A program made the position numbers and the translations under genes. Below are positions 48,462-58,158 of a DNA stretch of 64,000 bases, one piece after another. Within the stretch, counting starts at the first letter, position 1, and every line of letters starts with the position of its first letter. The stretch comes from Chitinilyticum piscinae (GTDB lineage Bacteria > Pseudomonadota > Gammaproteobacteria > Burkholderiales > Chitinibacteraceae), in NCBI RefSeq assembly GCF_015223195.1, contig NZ_JADFUA010000013.1, forward strand, positions 17,026-81,025. Reading direction: 5' to 3'. Under the pieces are notes generated by a model. It was not told the origin of the DNA. It made no database searches and saw only the letters and a list, made by a program, of their open reading frames with translations.

Positions 48462-51119
48462 ATGGCTGAATTTCACGATCTGGATCCCCAAGAAACCCGG
48501 GAATGGCTGGATGCACTGGATGGTGTTTTAGAGGCAGAAGGCGCAGAGCGTGCGCACTTTCTGGTTGAGAAGCTGGTCGATCATGCGCGCCAGGATGGAG
48601 TGAACATTCCGTACACTGCCACCACCGCGTACATCAACACCATTCCGGCTCACCTGCAAGCCAAACACCCGGGCAAGCCGGATCTGGAAGAGCGGATTCT
48701 CGCGTACACCCGCTGGAACGCAGCAGCCATGGTCGCCAAAGCCAACCGTGACCCGGCCGAGCCGGGCGGCCACATCTCCTCGTTTGCCTCTGCCGCTACC
48801 TTGTATGACGTGGGCTGGAACCACTTCTGGCACGCCGCCAATGACAATCACGGCGGTGATCTGGTGTACTTCCAGGGTCACAGCGCTCCGGGCATGTACG
48901 CCCGCGCGTTCCTTGAAGGCCGCATCTCGGAAGATCAGCTGAACAAGTTCCGTCGCGAAGTCGACGGTGACGGCCTGTCCTCCTACCCGCACCCGTGGCT
49001 GATGCCGGACTTCTGGCAATTCCCGACCGTATCGATGGGCCTGGGTCCGCTGATGGCGATCTATCAGGCCCGTTTCATGAAATACCTGGACGACCGCGGC
49101 TTTACCCAGAAGGGCGACCGCCATGTCTGGTGTTTCTGCGGCGACGGCGAAATGGACGAACCGGAATCGCTGGGTGCGATTTCGCTGGCCGGCCGTGAAA
49201 AGCTCGACAACCTGATTTTCGTGATCAACTGCAACCTGCAGCGCCTGGATGGCCCGGTACGCGGCAACGGCAAGATCATCCAGGAACTGGAAGGCGATTT
49301 CCGTGGTTCGGGCTGGAACGTAATCAAGGTCGTCTGGGGTTCGGGCTGGGACGCGTTGCTGGCACAGGACAAGAAGGGCCTGCTGCAAAAGCGCATGATG
49401 GAAGTCGTCGACGGCGAATACCAGACCTACAAGTCCAAGAACGGCGCTTACGTGCGCGAGCATTTCTTCGGCAAGTATCCGGAGCTGCTGGACATGGTTG
49501 CCGGCATGACCGACAACGACATCTGGAAACTGACCCGTGGCGGCAACGACCTGTTCAAGGTGTATGCAGCCTACAAGGCGGCCGTTGAGCACAAGGGTCA
49601 GCCGACCCTGCTGCTGGTCAAGACCGTGAAGGGCTTCGGCGTTGGCGCTGCCGGCGAATCGCAGAATACCGCACACAACACCAAGAAGCTGGGCGACGAC
49701 GATCTGCTGCATCTGCGCGACCGCTTCAACATTCCGCTGTCCGACGAAGAGGCCAAGGCCTGCACCTTCTATCGCCCGTCCGAGGATAGCCAGGAATACA
49801 AGTACATGATGGAGCGCCGCGCTGCGCTGGGCGGATTCATTCCGTCCCGCAAGCCGGTCAATGAGCCGCTGGAAGTACCGGGGCTGGACGCCTTCAAGGC
49901 CATGCTGGAAAGCTCCGGCGAACGCGAAATGTCCACCACCATGGCCTTCGTGCGCATTCTGAACACGCTCGTGAAGGACAAGCAGATCGGCAAACGCATC
50001 GTGCCGATCGTTCCGGACGAATCCCGCACCTTCGGTATGGAAGGCATGTTCCGCCAGCTGGGCATCTGGTCACACGTCGGCCAGCTGTACGAGCCGCAGG
50101 ATGCCGACCAGCTGATGTTCTACAAGGAATCCAAGACTGGCCAGATCCTGCAGGAAGGCATCAACGAAGCCGGCGCGATGTCCGACTGGATTGCCGCAGC
50201 CACTTCGTATGCCAACCACGGCCATACGATGATTCCGTTCTACATCTACTACTCGATGTTCGGCTTCCAGCGTATCGGCGATCTGGCCTGGGCGGCGGGC
50301 GATCTGCGTGCCCGCGGCTTCCTGGTCGGCGGCACGGCCGGTCGCACCACGCTCAATGGCGAAGGCCTGCAGCACCAGGATGGCCACGGCCACCTGTTTG
50401 CCGAATTCATCCCGTCGTGCGTTTCCTATGATCCGACCTTCGCCTACGAGCTGGCCGTGATCGTGCAGGACGGCATGCGCCGCATGTATCAGAATCAGGA
50501 AAACATCTATTACTACCTGTCGGTGATGAACGAAAACTACGCCCACCCGGCCATGCCGGCAGGCGCGGAAGAAGGCATCCTGAAGGGGATGTACCTGTTC
50601 CAGGAAGGCGACAAGAAGGCCAAGCTGAAGGTGCAGCTGCTGGGTTCCGGCACCATCTTCCGCGAAGTCATCGCCGCCGCCGAGCTGCTGAAGGCCGACT
50701 TCGGCGTGGATGCCGACATCTGGTCGTGCACCAGCTTCAACGAACTGCGTCGCGACGGCCAGGCCGCCGTGCGCCACAACATGATGAATCCGCTGGGTGA
50801 ACAGCAGGTTCCGTACGTGTCCAAGCTGCTGGAAGGCCGCTCGGGTCCGTTCATTGCCTCCACCGACTACAAGCGCACCTACGCCGACCAGATCCGCGAA
50901 TACGTTCCGGGCAAGTACGTCGTACTCGGCTGCGACGGTTTCGGTCGCTCCGATTCCCGTCAGGCGCTGCGCCGCTTCTTCGAAGTGGATCGCTACTACG
51001 TTGCCGTGGCTGCCCTGCGCGCCCTGGCCGACGAGGGCAAGATCGGCAAGGACGTGGTGGCCCAGGCCATCGAAAAGTACGGCATCAACGCTGCCAAGCC
51101 GGCACCGTGGACGGTATAA
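48462..51119 (+). CDS. aceE: Pyruvate dehydrogenase E1 component AceE (homodimeric type)
   Basis: An 885-aa thiamine-diphosphate enzyme that decarboxylates pyruvate and acetylates the lipoyl groups of AceF. It is the homodimeric E1 of Gram-negatives (about 887 aa). The ThDP motif GDGEMDEPESLGAISLAGRE is followed by ..NCNLQRLDGPVRGN. Other typical regions are GHSAPGMYARAFLEGR and YIYYSMFGFQRIGDLAWAAG. CACAAGG precedes the ATG. It starts the aceE-aceF-lpdA operon, placed directly behind the sugar cluster that generates pyruvate. Confidence 0.98.
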   Translation: MAEFHDLDPQETREWLDALDGVLEAEGAERAHFLVEKLVDHARQDGVNIPYTATTAYINTIPAHLQAKHPGKPDLEERILAYTRWNAAAMVAKANRDPAEPGGHISSFASAATLYDVGWNHFWHAANDNHGGDLVYFQGHSAPGMYARAFLEGRISEDQLNKFRREVDGDGLSSYPHPWLMPDFWQFPTVSMGLGPLMAIYQARFMKYLDDRGFTQKGDRHVWCFCGDGEMDEPESLGAISLAGREKLDNLIFVINCNLQRLDGPVRGNGKIIQELEGDFRGSGWNVIKVVWGSGWDALLAQDKKGLLQKRMMEVVDGEYQTYKSKNGAYVREHFFGKYPELLDMVAGMTDNDIWKLTRGGNDLFKVYAAYKAAVEHKGQPTLLLVKTVKGFGVGAAGESQNTAHNTKKLGDDDLLHLRDRFNIPLSDEEAKACTFYRPSEDSQEYKYMMERRAALGGFIPSRKPVNEPLEVPGLDAFKAMLESSGEREMSTTMAFVRILNTLVKDKQIGKRIVPIVPDESRTFGMEGMFRQLGIWSHVGQLYEPQDADQLMFYKESKTGQILQEGINEAGAMSDWIAAATSYANHGHTMIPFYIYYSMFGFQRIGDLAWAAGDLRARGFLVGGTAGRTTLNGEGLQHQDGHGHLFAEFIPSCVSYDPTFAYELAVIVQDGMRRMYQNQENIYYYLSVMNENYAHPAMPAGAEEGILKGMYLFQEGDKKAKLKVQLLGSGTIFREVIAAAELLKADFGVDADIWSCTSFNELRRDGQAAVRHNMMNPLGEQQVPYVSKLLEGRSGPFIASTDYKRTYADQIREYVPGKYVVLGCDGFGRSDSRQALRRFFEVDRYYVAVAALRALADEGKIGKDVVAQAIEKYGINAAKPAPWTV

Positions 51120-51154
51120 GCCCGGACGCCAATAACCGGTTAGCCTCTGGAAAC

Positions 51155-51185
51155 ATACCCGAGGGGAGGACACCCCTCCCCCTCA
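51155..51185 (+). repeat. GC-rich hairpin in the aceE-aceF spacer
   Basis: GAGGGG and CCCCTC flank AGGACA, and the site follows an ATACCC half-site at 51151-51156. It is placed right before the CACAAGG ribosome binding site of aceF, so it could affect aceF translation or mRNA processing. Confidence 0.45.
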
Positions 51186-51197
51186 CAAGGATTCGCT

Positions 51198-52820
51198 ATG
51201 AGCAACATCATTGAACTGAAAGTCCCGGACATCGGCGGCCACGAAAACGTTGACGTCATCGAAGTCATGGTCAACGTCGGCGATACCATCGAAGTCGAAC
51301 AATCGCTGATCACGCTGGAAACCGACAAGGCCACCATGGAAGTCCCCGCCAGCCACGCCGGCGTGGTGAAGGAAGTACGCATCAAGGTTGGCGACAAAGT
51401 CTCCGAGGGCAGCGTCGTCGTCGTGGTTGAAGCATCGGCCGGCGCAGCCGCTCCGGCTCCGGCTGCTGCTCCGGCTCCTGTTGCCGCCCCGGCAGCCGCA
51501 CCTGCCCCGGCTGCTGCAGGTAGCGCCAGCATCGAAGTGAAAGTTCCGGACATCGGCAACTTCGACGCGGTTGAAGTCATCGAAGTCAACGTCAAGGTGG
51601 GCGACACCGTGGCGATCGACGACAGCCTGATCACTCTGGAAAGCGACAAGGCCAGCATGGAAGTGCCATCCACCGCCGCCGGCGTTGTGGAAAGCATCGC
51701 GATCAAGGTCGGCGACAAGGTCTCCGAAGGCAGCCTGATTCTGGTGGTCAAGGGCGCCGGCGCCGCAACCGCCGCCCCGGCGGCAGCCCCCGCTCCGCTT
51801 GCCGCTGCCGCGCCTGCTCCGGCCGCAGCGGTCACTGCTCCGGCTCCGGTTGCAGCCAGTGCGCCGGCCAAGATCGACGACGCGGCCTTCCTGAAGGCCC
51901 ACGCATCCCCGTCGGTACGTCGCTTTGCGCGTGAGCTGGGAGTCGATCTGGCCAAGATCGGTGGCAAGGGTCCGAAGGGGCGCATCCTGCATGAAGACGT
52001 GCAGTCCTATGTGAAGGCCGTGATGAACGGCACCGCTGCCGCTCCGGTGGCCGCTGCAGCCGCTGCCGTTGGCGTGTCCGCCGGCGGTCTGGACCTGCTG
52101 CCTTGGCCGAAGGTCGACTTCGCCAAGTTCGGCGAGGTGGAAGTCAAGCCGCTGTCGCGCATCAAGAAGATCTCCGGTGCGAACCTGCATCGCAACTGGG
52201 TGATGATCCCGCACGTCACATTCAACGACGAATGCGACATTACCGAACTGGAAGACTTCCGCAAGACCATTGGCAAGGAATGGGAAAAGTCCGGTCTGAA
52301 GCTGTCGCCGCTGACCTTCATCATCAAGGCCGCCGCCGAAGCCCTGAAGGCCTTCCCGGAATTCAACGCCTCGCTGGATGGCGACAACCTGGTGCTGAAG
52401 AAGTACTACCACATCGGCTTTGCCGCCGACACCCCGAATGGCCTGGTGGTTCCGGTCATCAAGGATGTCGACCAGAAGGGTCTGAAGCAGATCTCCAAGG
52501 AGCTAACCGAGCTGTCCGGCCTGGCCCGCGAAGGCAAGCTGAAGCCGACCGACATGCAGGGCGCAACCTTCACCATCTCCTCACTGGGTGGCATCGGTGG
52601 CACCAGCTTCACCCCGATCGTGAATGCGCCGGAAGTGGCCATCCTCGGGGTGTGCAAGAGCCAGATCAAACCGGTATGGAATGGCAAGGAATTCGCACCG
52701 CGCCTGATGTGCCCGCTGTCGCTGTCGTTTGATCACCGCGTGATCGACGGCGCTGCGGCAGGCCGCTTCACCGTGTACCTGGGCCGCCTGCTGTCGGACG
52801 TCCGCCGTCTGGTTCTGTGA
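51198..52820 (+). CDS. aceF: Dihydrolipoamide acetyltransferase AceF (PDH E2), two lipoyl domains
   Basis: A 540-aa E2 core. Two lipoyl domains (about 3-75 and 113-187) carry the lipoylated Lys in [11 protein letters not shown] and [11 protein letters not shown]. Ala/Pro-rich flexible linkers follow each. The peripheral subunit-binding domain (about 232-270, [20 protein letters not shown]) docks E1/E3. The catalytic domain (about 300-540) ends with [20 protein letters not shown], holding the HxxxDG active site. It transfers acetyl groups to CoA. It lies 78 bp after aceE. Confidence 0.98.
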   Translation: MSNIIELKVPDIGGHENVDVIEVMVNVGDTIEVEQSLITLETDKATMEVPASHAGVVKEVRIKVGDKVSEGSVVVVVEASAGAAAPAPAAAPAPVAAPAAAPAPAAAGSASIEVKVPDIGNFDAVEVIEVNVKVGDTVAIDDSLITLESDKASMEVPSTAAGVVESIAIKVGDKVSEGSLILVVKGAGAATAAPAAAPAPLAAAAPAPAAAVTAPAPVAASAPAKIDDAAFLKAHASPSVRRFARELGVDLAKIGGKGPKGRILHEDVQSYVKAVMNGTAAAPVAAAAAAVGVSAGGLDLLPWPKVDFAKFGEVEVKPLSRIKKISGANLHRNWVMIPHVTFNDECDITELEDFRKTIGKEWEKSGLKLSPLTFIIKAAAEALKAFPEFNASLDGDNLVLKKYYHIGFAADTPNGLVVPVIKDVDQKGLKQISKELTELSGLAREGKLKPTDMQGATFTISSLGGIGGTSFTPIVNAPEVAILGVCKSQIKPVWNGKEFAPRLMCPLSLSFDHRVIDGAAAGRFTVYLGRLLSDVRRLVL

Positions 52821-52827
52821 GGCATCC

Positions 52828-52858
52828 GCAGGGTATAGCCACGCAAGCAATACCCTGC
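52828..52858 (+). repeat. GGGTATAGCC hairpin in the aceF-lpdA spacer
   Basis: GCAGGGTAT (52828-52836) and ATACCCTGC (52850-52858) are perfect 9-bp arms with 13 nt between them, the same inter-arm distance as copies A-C at 16235, 26614 and 39274. It looks like a shortened relative of those elements. A further ATACCCC lies at 52873, directly before the lpdA ribosome binding site. Confidence 0.75.
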
Positions 52859-52895
52859 AATAGCTCTCACCACATACCCCTCACAGGATACAAAC

Positions 52896-54677
52896 ATGAG
52901 CAATCTGATTGAACTGAAAGTACCGGATATCGGCGGCCACGAAAATGTGGACATCATCGAAGTGTTCGTGAAAGCAGGCGACACCGTAGCCGTGGAAGAC
53001 AGCCTGATCACGCTGGAAACCGACAAGGCCACCATGGAAGTGCCGGCCAGCCACGCCGGTGTCATCAAGGAAGTTGTCGTCAAGGTCGGCGACAAGATTT
53101 CCGAAGGCGGTGTGATTGCGCTGGTGGAAGCCGCTGGTGCGGCCGAGGCCAAGCCTACCGCAGTTGCGCCAGCACCAGCTCCCGCGGCGGCTCCGGCTCC
53201 TGCGCCGGCAGCACCGGTTGCCGGCAGCTACACCGGCCCGGTCGACATTGAATGCGACATGCTGGTACTGGGTGCCGGCCCCGGCGGCTATTCCGCGGCC
53301 TTCCGCTCTGCGGATCTGGGCATGAAGACCATACTGGTCGAGCGCTATGGCACGCTGGGCGGCGTATGCCTGAACGTAGGCTGCATTCCGTCCAAGGCGC
53401 TGCTGCACAACGCGGCGGTGATCGACGAAGTGGCTCACCTCGCATCCAACGGCATCAAGTTCGGCAAGCCCGAAGTGGATATCGACGCGCTGCGCGGTTA
53501 CAAGGAAAAGGTCATCAACAAGCTCACCGGTGGCCTCGCCGGGATGGCCAAGATGCGCAAGGTCGAGCAGGTGCGCGGCATCGGCGCCTTCCTGGATGCC
53601 TACCACATGGAAGTCCAGCTTTCTTCCGGCACTGGCAAGGACCTGACCGGCGAGAAGAAGGTGGTCAAGTTCAAGCAGGCGATCATCGCGGCAGGCTCGC
53701 AAGCGGTCAAGCTACCCTTCATCCCGAACGATCCGCGCATCGTCGATTCGACCGGCGCGCTGGAACTGAAGAGTGTTCCCAAGCGCATGCTGATCATCGG
53801 CGGCGGCATTATCGGCCTGGAAATGGGCACGGTCTATTCCACCCTGGGCGCACGCCTGGACGTGGTCGAACTGTCCAACGGGCTGATGCAGGGCGCGGAC
53901 CGTGATCTGGTCAAGGTCTGGCAGGACTGGAACAAGCACCGCTTCGACAACATCATGCTGGAATCGAAGACCACCTCGATTGAGCCCAAGGAAGATGGCG
54001 TCTGGGTCACCTTCGAAGGTCCGAAAGTACCGGAAGGCCCGCAATGCTACGATCTGGTGCTCTACTCCACCGGCCGTGCACCGAACGGCAAGAAGATTGG
54101 CGCCGACAAGGCCGGCGTGTATGTCGACGAACGCGGCTTCATCCCGACCGACAAGCAGATGCGCACCAACGTGCCGCACATCTTCGCCATCGGCGACATC
54201 ATCGGCCAACCGATGCTGGCGCACAAGGCGGTGCACGAGGCCCACGTTGCAGCAGAAAATGCCGCAGGTCACAAGGCCTTCTTCGATGCGCGCGTGATTC
54301 CGGGCGTGGCCTATACCGATCCGGAAGTAGCGTGGGTCGGCCTTACCGAAGACCAGGCCAAGAAGGATGGCATCAAGATCACCAAGGGGGTATTCCCGTG
54401 GGCGGCATCCGGCCGTGCGATCGCCAACGGCCGCGATGAAGGCTTCACCAAGCTGATTTTCGATGCCGAAAACGGCCAGATTCTCGGTGGTGCCATTGTC
54501 GGCCCGCACGCGGGTGACATGATCGGTGAAGTCTGCCTGGGCATCGAAATGGGCGCGGATGCGGTAGATATCGGCAAGACCATCCACCCGCACCCGACCA
54601 TGGGCGAATCGATCGGCATGGCCGCTGAAGTCGCCAAGGGCGTGTGCACCGACCTGCCTCCGCAGCGCAAGAAGTAG
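52896..54677 (+). CDS. lpdA: Dihydrolipoamide dehydrogenase (PDH E3) with N-terminal lipoyl domain
   Basis: A 593-aa flavoprotein. The first 75 residues are a lipoyl domain almost identical to the first one of AceF ([16 protein letters not shown]). A Pro/Ala linker (about 85-110) joins it to the E3 body. The body has the FAD fold [20 protein letters not shown], redox disulfide [19 protein letters not shown] fold [15 protein letters not shown] and the C-terminal HPHPTMGES active-site His/Glu. It reoxidises dihydrolipoyl groups with NAD. This lipoyl-E3 fusion is known from Neisseria and Ralstonia. A strong terminator follows. Confidence 0.98.
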   Translation: MSNLIELKVPDIGGHENVDIIEVFVKAGDTVAVEDSLITLETDKATMEVPASHAGVIKEVVVKVGDKISEGGVIALVEAAGAAEAKPTAVAPAPAPAAAPAPAPAAPVAGSYTGPVDIECDMLVLGAGPGGYSAAFRSADLGMKTILVERYGTLGGVCLNVGCIPSKALLHNAAVIDEVAHLASNGIKFGKPEVDIDALRGYKEKVINKLTGGLAGMAKMRKVEQVRGIGAFLDAYHMEVQLSSGTGKDLTGEKKVVKFKQAIIAAGSQAVKLPFIPNDPRIVDSTGALELKSVPKRMLIIGGGIIGLEMGTVYSTLGARLDVVELSNGLMQGADRDLVKVWQDWNKHRFDNIMLESKTTSIEPKEDGVWVTFEGPKVPEGPQCYDLVLYSTGRAPNGKKIGADKAGVYVDERGFIPTDKQMRTNVPHIFAIGDIIGQPMLAHKAVHEAHVAAENAAGHKAFFDARVIPGVAYTDPEVAWVGLTEDQAKKDGIKITKGVFPWAASGRAIANGRDEGFTKLIFDAENGQILGGAIVGPHAGDMIGEVCLGIEMGADAVDIGKTIHPHPTMGESIGMAAEVAKGVCTDLPPQRKK

Positions 54678-54688
54678 TACTGCAGCGC

Positions 54689-54724
54689 AAACAAAAACCG
54701 CAGCATCAGCTGCGGTTTTTGTTT
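54689..54724 (+). terminator. Rho-independent terminator of the PDH operon
   Basis: AAACAAAAACCGCAGC pairs perfectly with GCTGCGGTTTTTGTTT around an ATCA loop, 12 bp after the lpdA stop. Confidence 0.9.
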
Positions 54725-54840
54725 GGTCTTGATTTGCATAGGCTTGTTACACATGCAGCCCAAGAATGATCGGGAATGAAGACCAATACCCTCGCCAACT
54801 CAAGCATGAAGCCGTTCAAATACTACACGTACACACACGC

Positions 54841-55230
54841 CTACTCGCTATCTCCGATACCTTCCGGCAGTGCATTGAAAACAGCCAGTAGCATCGGTCG
54901 CGTGTATTGCTCGACAGGATCAAGCGTGGGTGCGTCACCAGGATGGTGATACTCACCAGCATCGAACGCACGGTAAATGGCGAAGGCTAGCGGAGGATAG
55001 CTGTTTTCCAGCAAAGTCCAGAACTCTGTTTGCGTCATCACCGCCAACAGGTGATTCAATGCGACATCGCCCTGATCAAATTGCAAACTCCCTTGCAAAA
55101 AACGTCGGGCAATCTCGACCGCCAGAACATCACAGGCCTGTGGCAAAGAACAGGCATGGGCCGAGCAAAAGCGACTGAGGCACTTCAGGCTCAACTCTTC
55201 TGCGACAGTCTTGGCCAGCAGATCGTTCAT
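54841..55230 (-). CDS. Hypothetical protein, 129 aa
   Basis: I do not recognise this protein. It is predicted soluble and mostly helical, starting MNDLLAKTVAEELSLKCLSR. It has a cluster of Cys/His (CLSRFCSAHACSLPQAC) near residues 17-33 that could be metal- or redox-related. A Gln/Asp/Glu-rich middle and the acidic tail GIGDSE follow. The ATG at 55230 is used because the open frame upstream runs through the cytochrome terminator at 55265; GGGGA lies ten bases before it. It lies between the convergent PDH terminator and the cytochrome c5 gene, with slightly lower GC than its neighbours. Confidence 0.6.
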   Translation of the reverse strand: MNDLLAKTVAEELSLKCLSRFCSAHACSLPQACDVLAVEIARRFLQGSLQFDQGDVALNHLLAVMTQTEFWTLLENSYPPLAFAIYRAFDAGEYHHPGDAPTLDPVEQYTRPMLLAVFNALPEGIGDSE

Positions 55231-55264
55231 AATTCTTGATTCCCCAGTCTGGCAAAATTTCAGA

Positions 55265-55295
55265 CAAACAAAAACGGCAGCCGCAGCTGCCGTTT
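55265..55295 (-). terminator. Rho-independent terminator after cytochrome c5
   Basis: On the minus strand AAACGGCAGC pairs with GCTGCCGTTT around a four-base loop and is followed by TTGTTTG, 23 bp after the cytochrome stop. Confidence 0.85.
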
Positions 55296-55317
55296 CCTTA
55301 TCCCGCAAAGCGCGGAA

Positions 55318-56070
55318 TTATTTGCTGGCGCGGATCATGTACAGCGCAGCAGCTTTGAATTCCTCATCGGAGCCGCTGTAGCCCCCCTTGGGCGGCATCG
55401 CGTTCAGGCCCTTCAGCCCGATCGCTACGGCAGCATCTTCGCCATCCTTCAGACGCGGAGCCCAGGCAGCCTTGTCACCGAACTTCGGCGCGCCGCTGAT
55501 ACCGGCAGCATGACAGGCAACACAGACCTGGCCATAGATTTCCTTGCCCTTGGTGGCAGGATCAACGGCAGCACCACCAGCAGCGCCTGTCGCAGCCTTC
55601 GGCTCTTCGAACTTGGCCCCTGCGGCATTGGCCATGTAGGCCACGGCGCGCTTGATTTCATCGTCGGTGAGATCTGCGCCACCACCACGAGCCGGCATGG
55701 CATTGAAACCTTCGATGGCGTGCTTCACCAGAGTTTCATAGCCCTTACCAATACGAGCAGACCAGTCAGCCGCATCCTTGTACTTAGGCGCCCCTTGAGC
55801 ACCTGTTGCGTGACAGGAGAAGCACAGCGATTCGTAAACAGCCTGGCCGCTACGGGTGCCCGGCGCGCCACCGGCGACCACCTTCTCGGCACCGACCTGA
55901 GCAACCCGCGCCGTTACTGCTGATGCAGTCATGGTCGGGCTGGCGAGGTTTACACCGCTACCGCTGGTGAAGAGCTTGTAAAGAAGGTAAACCAGAATTA
56001 CCAGACCGGCGACGATGACCGCGAACAAACCCGCGAGTCCCTTGCCTGCTGCTCCGTTGGAACCGCTCAT
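55318..56070 (-). CDS. Membrane-anchored diheme cytochrome c5-type protein
   Basis: A 250-aa c-type cytochrome. One N-terminal membrane anchor (about 12-34, LAGLFAVIVAGLVILVYLLY) is followed by a spacer and two cytochrome c domains with heme-binding CFSCH (83-87) and CVACH (183-187). Each has a downstream axial-Met motif, FNAMPARGG and LNAMPPKGG. It is exposed to the periplasm and probably passes electrons from the bc1 complex to a terminal oxidase, as cytochrome c5 does in Neisseria. ATG 56070 has AAGGGA upstream; in-frame residues further up are not cytochrome-like. The leader contains a hairpin at 56111. Confidence 0.92.
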   Translation of the reverse strand: MSGSNGAAGKGLAGLFAVIVAGLVILVYLLYKLFTSGSGVNLASPTMTASAVTARVAQVGAEKVVAGGAPGTRSGQAVYESLCFSCHATGAQGAPKYKDAADWSARIGKGYETLVKHAIEGFNAMPARGGGADLTDDEIKRAVAYMANAAGAKFEEPKAATGAAGGAAVDPATKGKEIYGQVCVACHAAGISGAPKFGDKAAWAPRLKDGEDAAVAIGLKGLNAMPPKGGYSGSDEEFKAAALYMIRASK

Positions 56071-56110
56071 GCTGCATCCCTTTATCTTTGTTGAATCATT
56101 CGGTTGTGAT

Positions 56111-56132
56111 ACAGGGGTAATAATACCCCTGT
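56111..56132. repeat. GGGGTA/TACCCC hairpin in the cytochrome c5 leader
   Basis: ACAGGGGTA and TACCCCTGT form perfect 9-bp arms around ATAA, about 40 bp upstream of the cytochrome ATG. It contains the same GGGTA/TACCC core as the other spacer palindromes and could be a regulator site or an RNA hairpin. Confidence 0.6.
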
Positions 56133-56231
56133 GTGGTAACCGGCAATTATACTGGTATTCCTGCAGCCGACAAACCGCCAAGACGGTGGACGTATCGCGG
56201 CAAACACGCTAACATCGGCGTCCTCTCTTTT

Positions 56232-56308
56232 GCACCCATAGCTCAGTTGGATAGAGTGTCAGTTTCCGAAGCTGAAGGTCGCAGGTTCGATCCCTGCTGG
56301 GTGCGCCA
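56232..56308 (+). tRNA. tRNA-Arg (anticodon CCG)
   Basis: A 77-nt cloverleaf: acceptor GCACCCA / TGGGTGC, D-arm GCTCAGTTGGATAGAGT, anticodon stem TCAGT / GCTGA with loop TTCCGAA (anticodon CCG, reading CGG). The T-arm is GCAGGTTCGATCCCTGC and the CCA end is encoded. A terminator follows at once. No integrase lies next to it. Confidence 0.95.
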
Positions 56309-56313
56309 TTTTG

Positions 56314-56348
56314 AAGGGGTTGCAGGATATTCTTGCAACCCCTTTTGT
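56314..56348 (+). terminator. Rho-independent terminator after tRNA-Arg
   Basis: AAGGGGTTGCA pairs with TGCAACCCCTT around a nine-base loop and runs into TTTTGTTTTT. Confidence 0.88.
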
Positions 56349-56513
56349 TTTTGCGATTCCCGTGATGATCAGTTATGCAAACACAGACAGACGGGTTAAC
56401 CATCATGACCGAAGGCGATACGAAGCAACACCCGATCAGATGTCTACAAAAAAAGCCTCTGCCGAATCGGACTCTACTAAATATCCAAATATTGAATGAG
56501 GAGTAATCACTTA

Positions 56514-56990
56514 ATGACCGACCTCCTCCAGACCCTGCGCAACAAGGCCCTCGCGCTGCTGGCCCGCCGCGAATACTCGCGTGCCGAACTGCGGCAAAAG
56601 CTGCTGCGCGCGGCGGGCGAGGATGGCGCGGAGCTGGTCGAACAGGTGCTCGATGATTTCAAAGATCGCAATTGGCTGTCGGACGAACGCTTTGCCGAAC
56701 AATGGGCAAGCCAGCGCAGCGCGCGCTACGGCCAGAACCGGCTGCGCCAGGAGCTGCGCATGAAGGGCGTCACCGGCGAGGTGCTGGAAAACGCGCTGGC
56801 CGAGCACGCGCAGGACGAAACGGCGGCGGCAAGGCGGCTGTGGCAGAAGAAATTCGGCGCACCGCCAGCGGATGCCAGGGAGCGGGCCCGGCAACTGCGC
56901 TTCCTGCTCGGGCGCGGCTTCAGCAGCGACGTCGCCTACCGCGTCATCGGCGGCAGCGGCGACTGGGATGAGGATGCCATTCCCGATTGA
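56514..56990 (+). CDS. recX: Regulatory protein RecX
   Basis: A 158-aa RecX, which binds RecA filaments and modulates recombination. It has the three-helix repeats typical of the family: RNKALALLARREYSRAELRQKLL, DDFKDRNWLSDERFAEQWASQR (with the RFA(E)xxxxxR pattern), GQNRLRQELRMKGV, and the C-terminal RARQLRFLLGRGFSSDVAYRVI. The ATG at 56514 gives the best N-terminus; GAGGAG is about ten bases upstream. recA is not adjacent here, unlike in many proteobacteria. The 150 bp between the tRNA terminator and recX holds nothing I can identify. Confidence 0.93.
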   Translation: MTDLLQTLRNKALALLARREYSRAELRQKLLRAAGEDGAELVEQVLDDFKDRNWLSDERFAEQWASQRSARYGQNRLRQELRMKGVTGEVLENALAEHAQDETAAARRLWQKKFGAPPADARERARQLRFLLGRGFSSDVAYRVIGGSGDWDEDAIPD

Positions 56991-57145
56991 CGGGCAGTCG
57001 CAAAGTCACCCCTTGCTTCGCCAGCCCCCTGTCGGGCACGGACGTTCCCCCTACAAACGTCTTTGAACTTGCCGTACATTTTCCGGCATCCCCGACAAGG
57101 CTTAGCGGCGGTGATTCAACAGCCAGCCAAACCCGCTCCACCTGA

Positions 57146-58057
57146 TCAAGCCTTGGCCTCACCGGCGCGGGTGGCTAGCCAGTCGCGGAAGAAATCAATG
57201 AATGCCCGCACCTTGGCCGGCACATGCTGGCCCGAAGGATAGACGGCAAAAATTCCGGCCGGGGGCAGCGACCAGTCGGAGTACAGACGTCGCAACTCAC
57301 CGCGCGCCACCGCCTCGTGCACCATGAAATCCGGCAGTACCGACAACCCTGCGCCGGCACGCACCAGCGCCTGCACCAGCACCGGTGAATTCACCTCGCA
57401 GCCCCCCTGCATGCGAACCGTCTGTGCCAGGCCGTCGCGGGCAACAAAGGTCCAGAGTCGCGGACTGGGGAGCAGATTGAGTGCAATCCAGGGTTGCGTG
57501 GCCAGCCACTGCGGGTCAACCCCTGCCGCGGCAGCCAGCGCCGGTGGTGCGACCACCCACTGCTCGAATTCGCTCAGGCGACTGGCACGCAAGGTAGAGT
57601 CCTTGAGCCAGCCCATGCGGATTGCCAGATCAATACGGTCCTGCACCAGATCCAGCACATCATGACTGGCGATCAGATCGAAGCTCACCGCCGGATAGCG
57701 CTCGCGAAAGGCAGCCAGCGCCGGAGCCAGAACCCCGGCGGCGTAATCGCCCGGTGCGGTAATGCGCAGCCGGCCCTGCGGCGCGCTGGCCGCAGCGCCC
57801 AGCTCGCGCAATGCCGTATCAAGCTGCAAGAGCGGGCCACGACAGGCGTCCAGCAACTGGCTGCCGGCTTCGGTCAACACCACCCGGCGCGTAGTACGGG
57901 TGAGCAGCGTGACGCCCAACTCGGCTTCCAGCCTGGCCACTTGCTGGCTGAGCGCGGCCTTGGCCAGCCCCAGCCGTTCAGCCGCAGCGGTAAAGCCACC
58001 GGCGTCAGCCACGGCGGCAAACAGGCGCAGGCGGTTTAGATCGGGCAATCCGGTCAT
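57146..58057 (-). CDS. LysR-family transcriptional regulator
   Basis: A 303-aa LTTR. The winged HTH (about 5-64) has LRLFAAVADAGGFTAAAERLGLAKAALSQQVARLE. The effector domain (about 90-300) contains RLRITAPGDYAAGVLAPALAAF and the DLAIRMGWLKDSTLRA region typical of the AaeR/DhcR-like group. The ATG at 58057 matches family starts. It is divergent (101 bp) from the DsbA-like and NAD(P)-binding genes, so these two are the likely targets. The effector is unknown. Confidence 0.92.
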   Translation of the reverse strand: MTGLPDLNRLRLFAAVADAGGFTAAAERLGLAKAALSQQVARLEAELGVTLLTRTTRRVVLTEAGSQLLDACRGPLLQLDTALRELGAAASAPQGRLRITAPGDYAAGVLAPALAAFRERYPAVSFDLIASHDVLDLVQDRIDLAIRMGWLKDSTLRASRLSEFEQWVVAPPALAAAAGVDPQWLATQPWIALNLLPSPRLWTFVARDGLAQTVRMQGGCEVNSPVLVQALVRAGAGLSVLPDFMVHEAVARGELRRLYSDWSLPPAGIFAVYPSGQHVPAKVRAFIDFFRDWLATRAGEAKA

Positions 58058-58158
58058 GTTTTGTATCGATTTTGCAAACAGTAAATTCATTTTATCGGCA
58101 TTTATCCAGACAATACAGACGGGCATCATTCAGCCATTACCGAACACCCTGAACTGCC

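Noticed and set aside
56232..56308. tRNA-Arg as attachment site of a genomic island
   Set aside because: No integrase, no direct repeat of the tRNA 3' end was seen downstream, and neighbouring genes are core genes.
56311..56499. Small open frame between tRNA-Arg and recX
   Set aside because: It begins inside the tRNA terminator hairpin and needs a TTG start; shorter frames inside it have no ribosome binding site.
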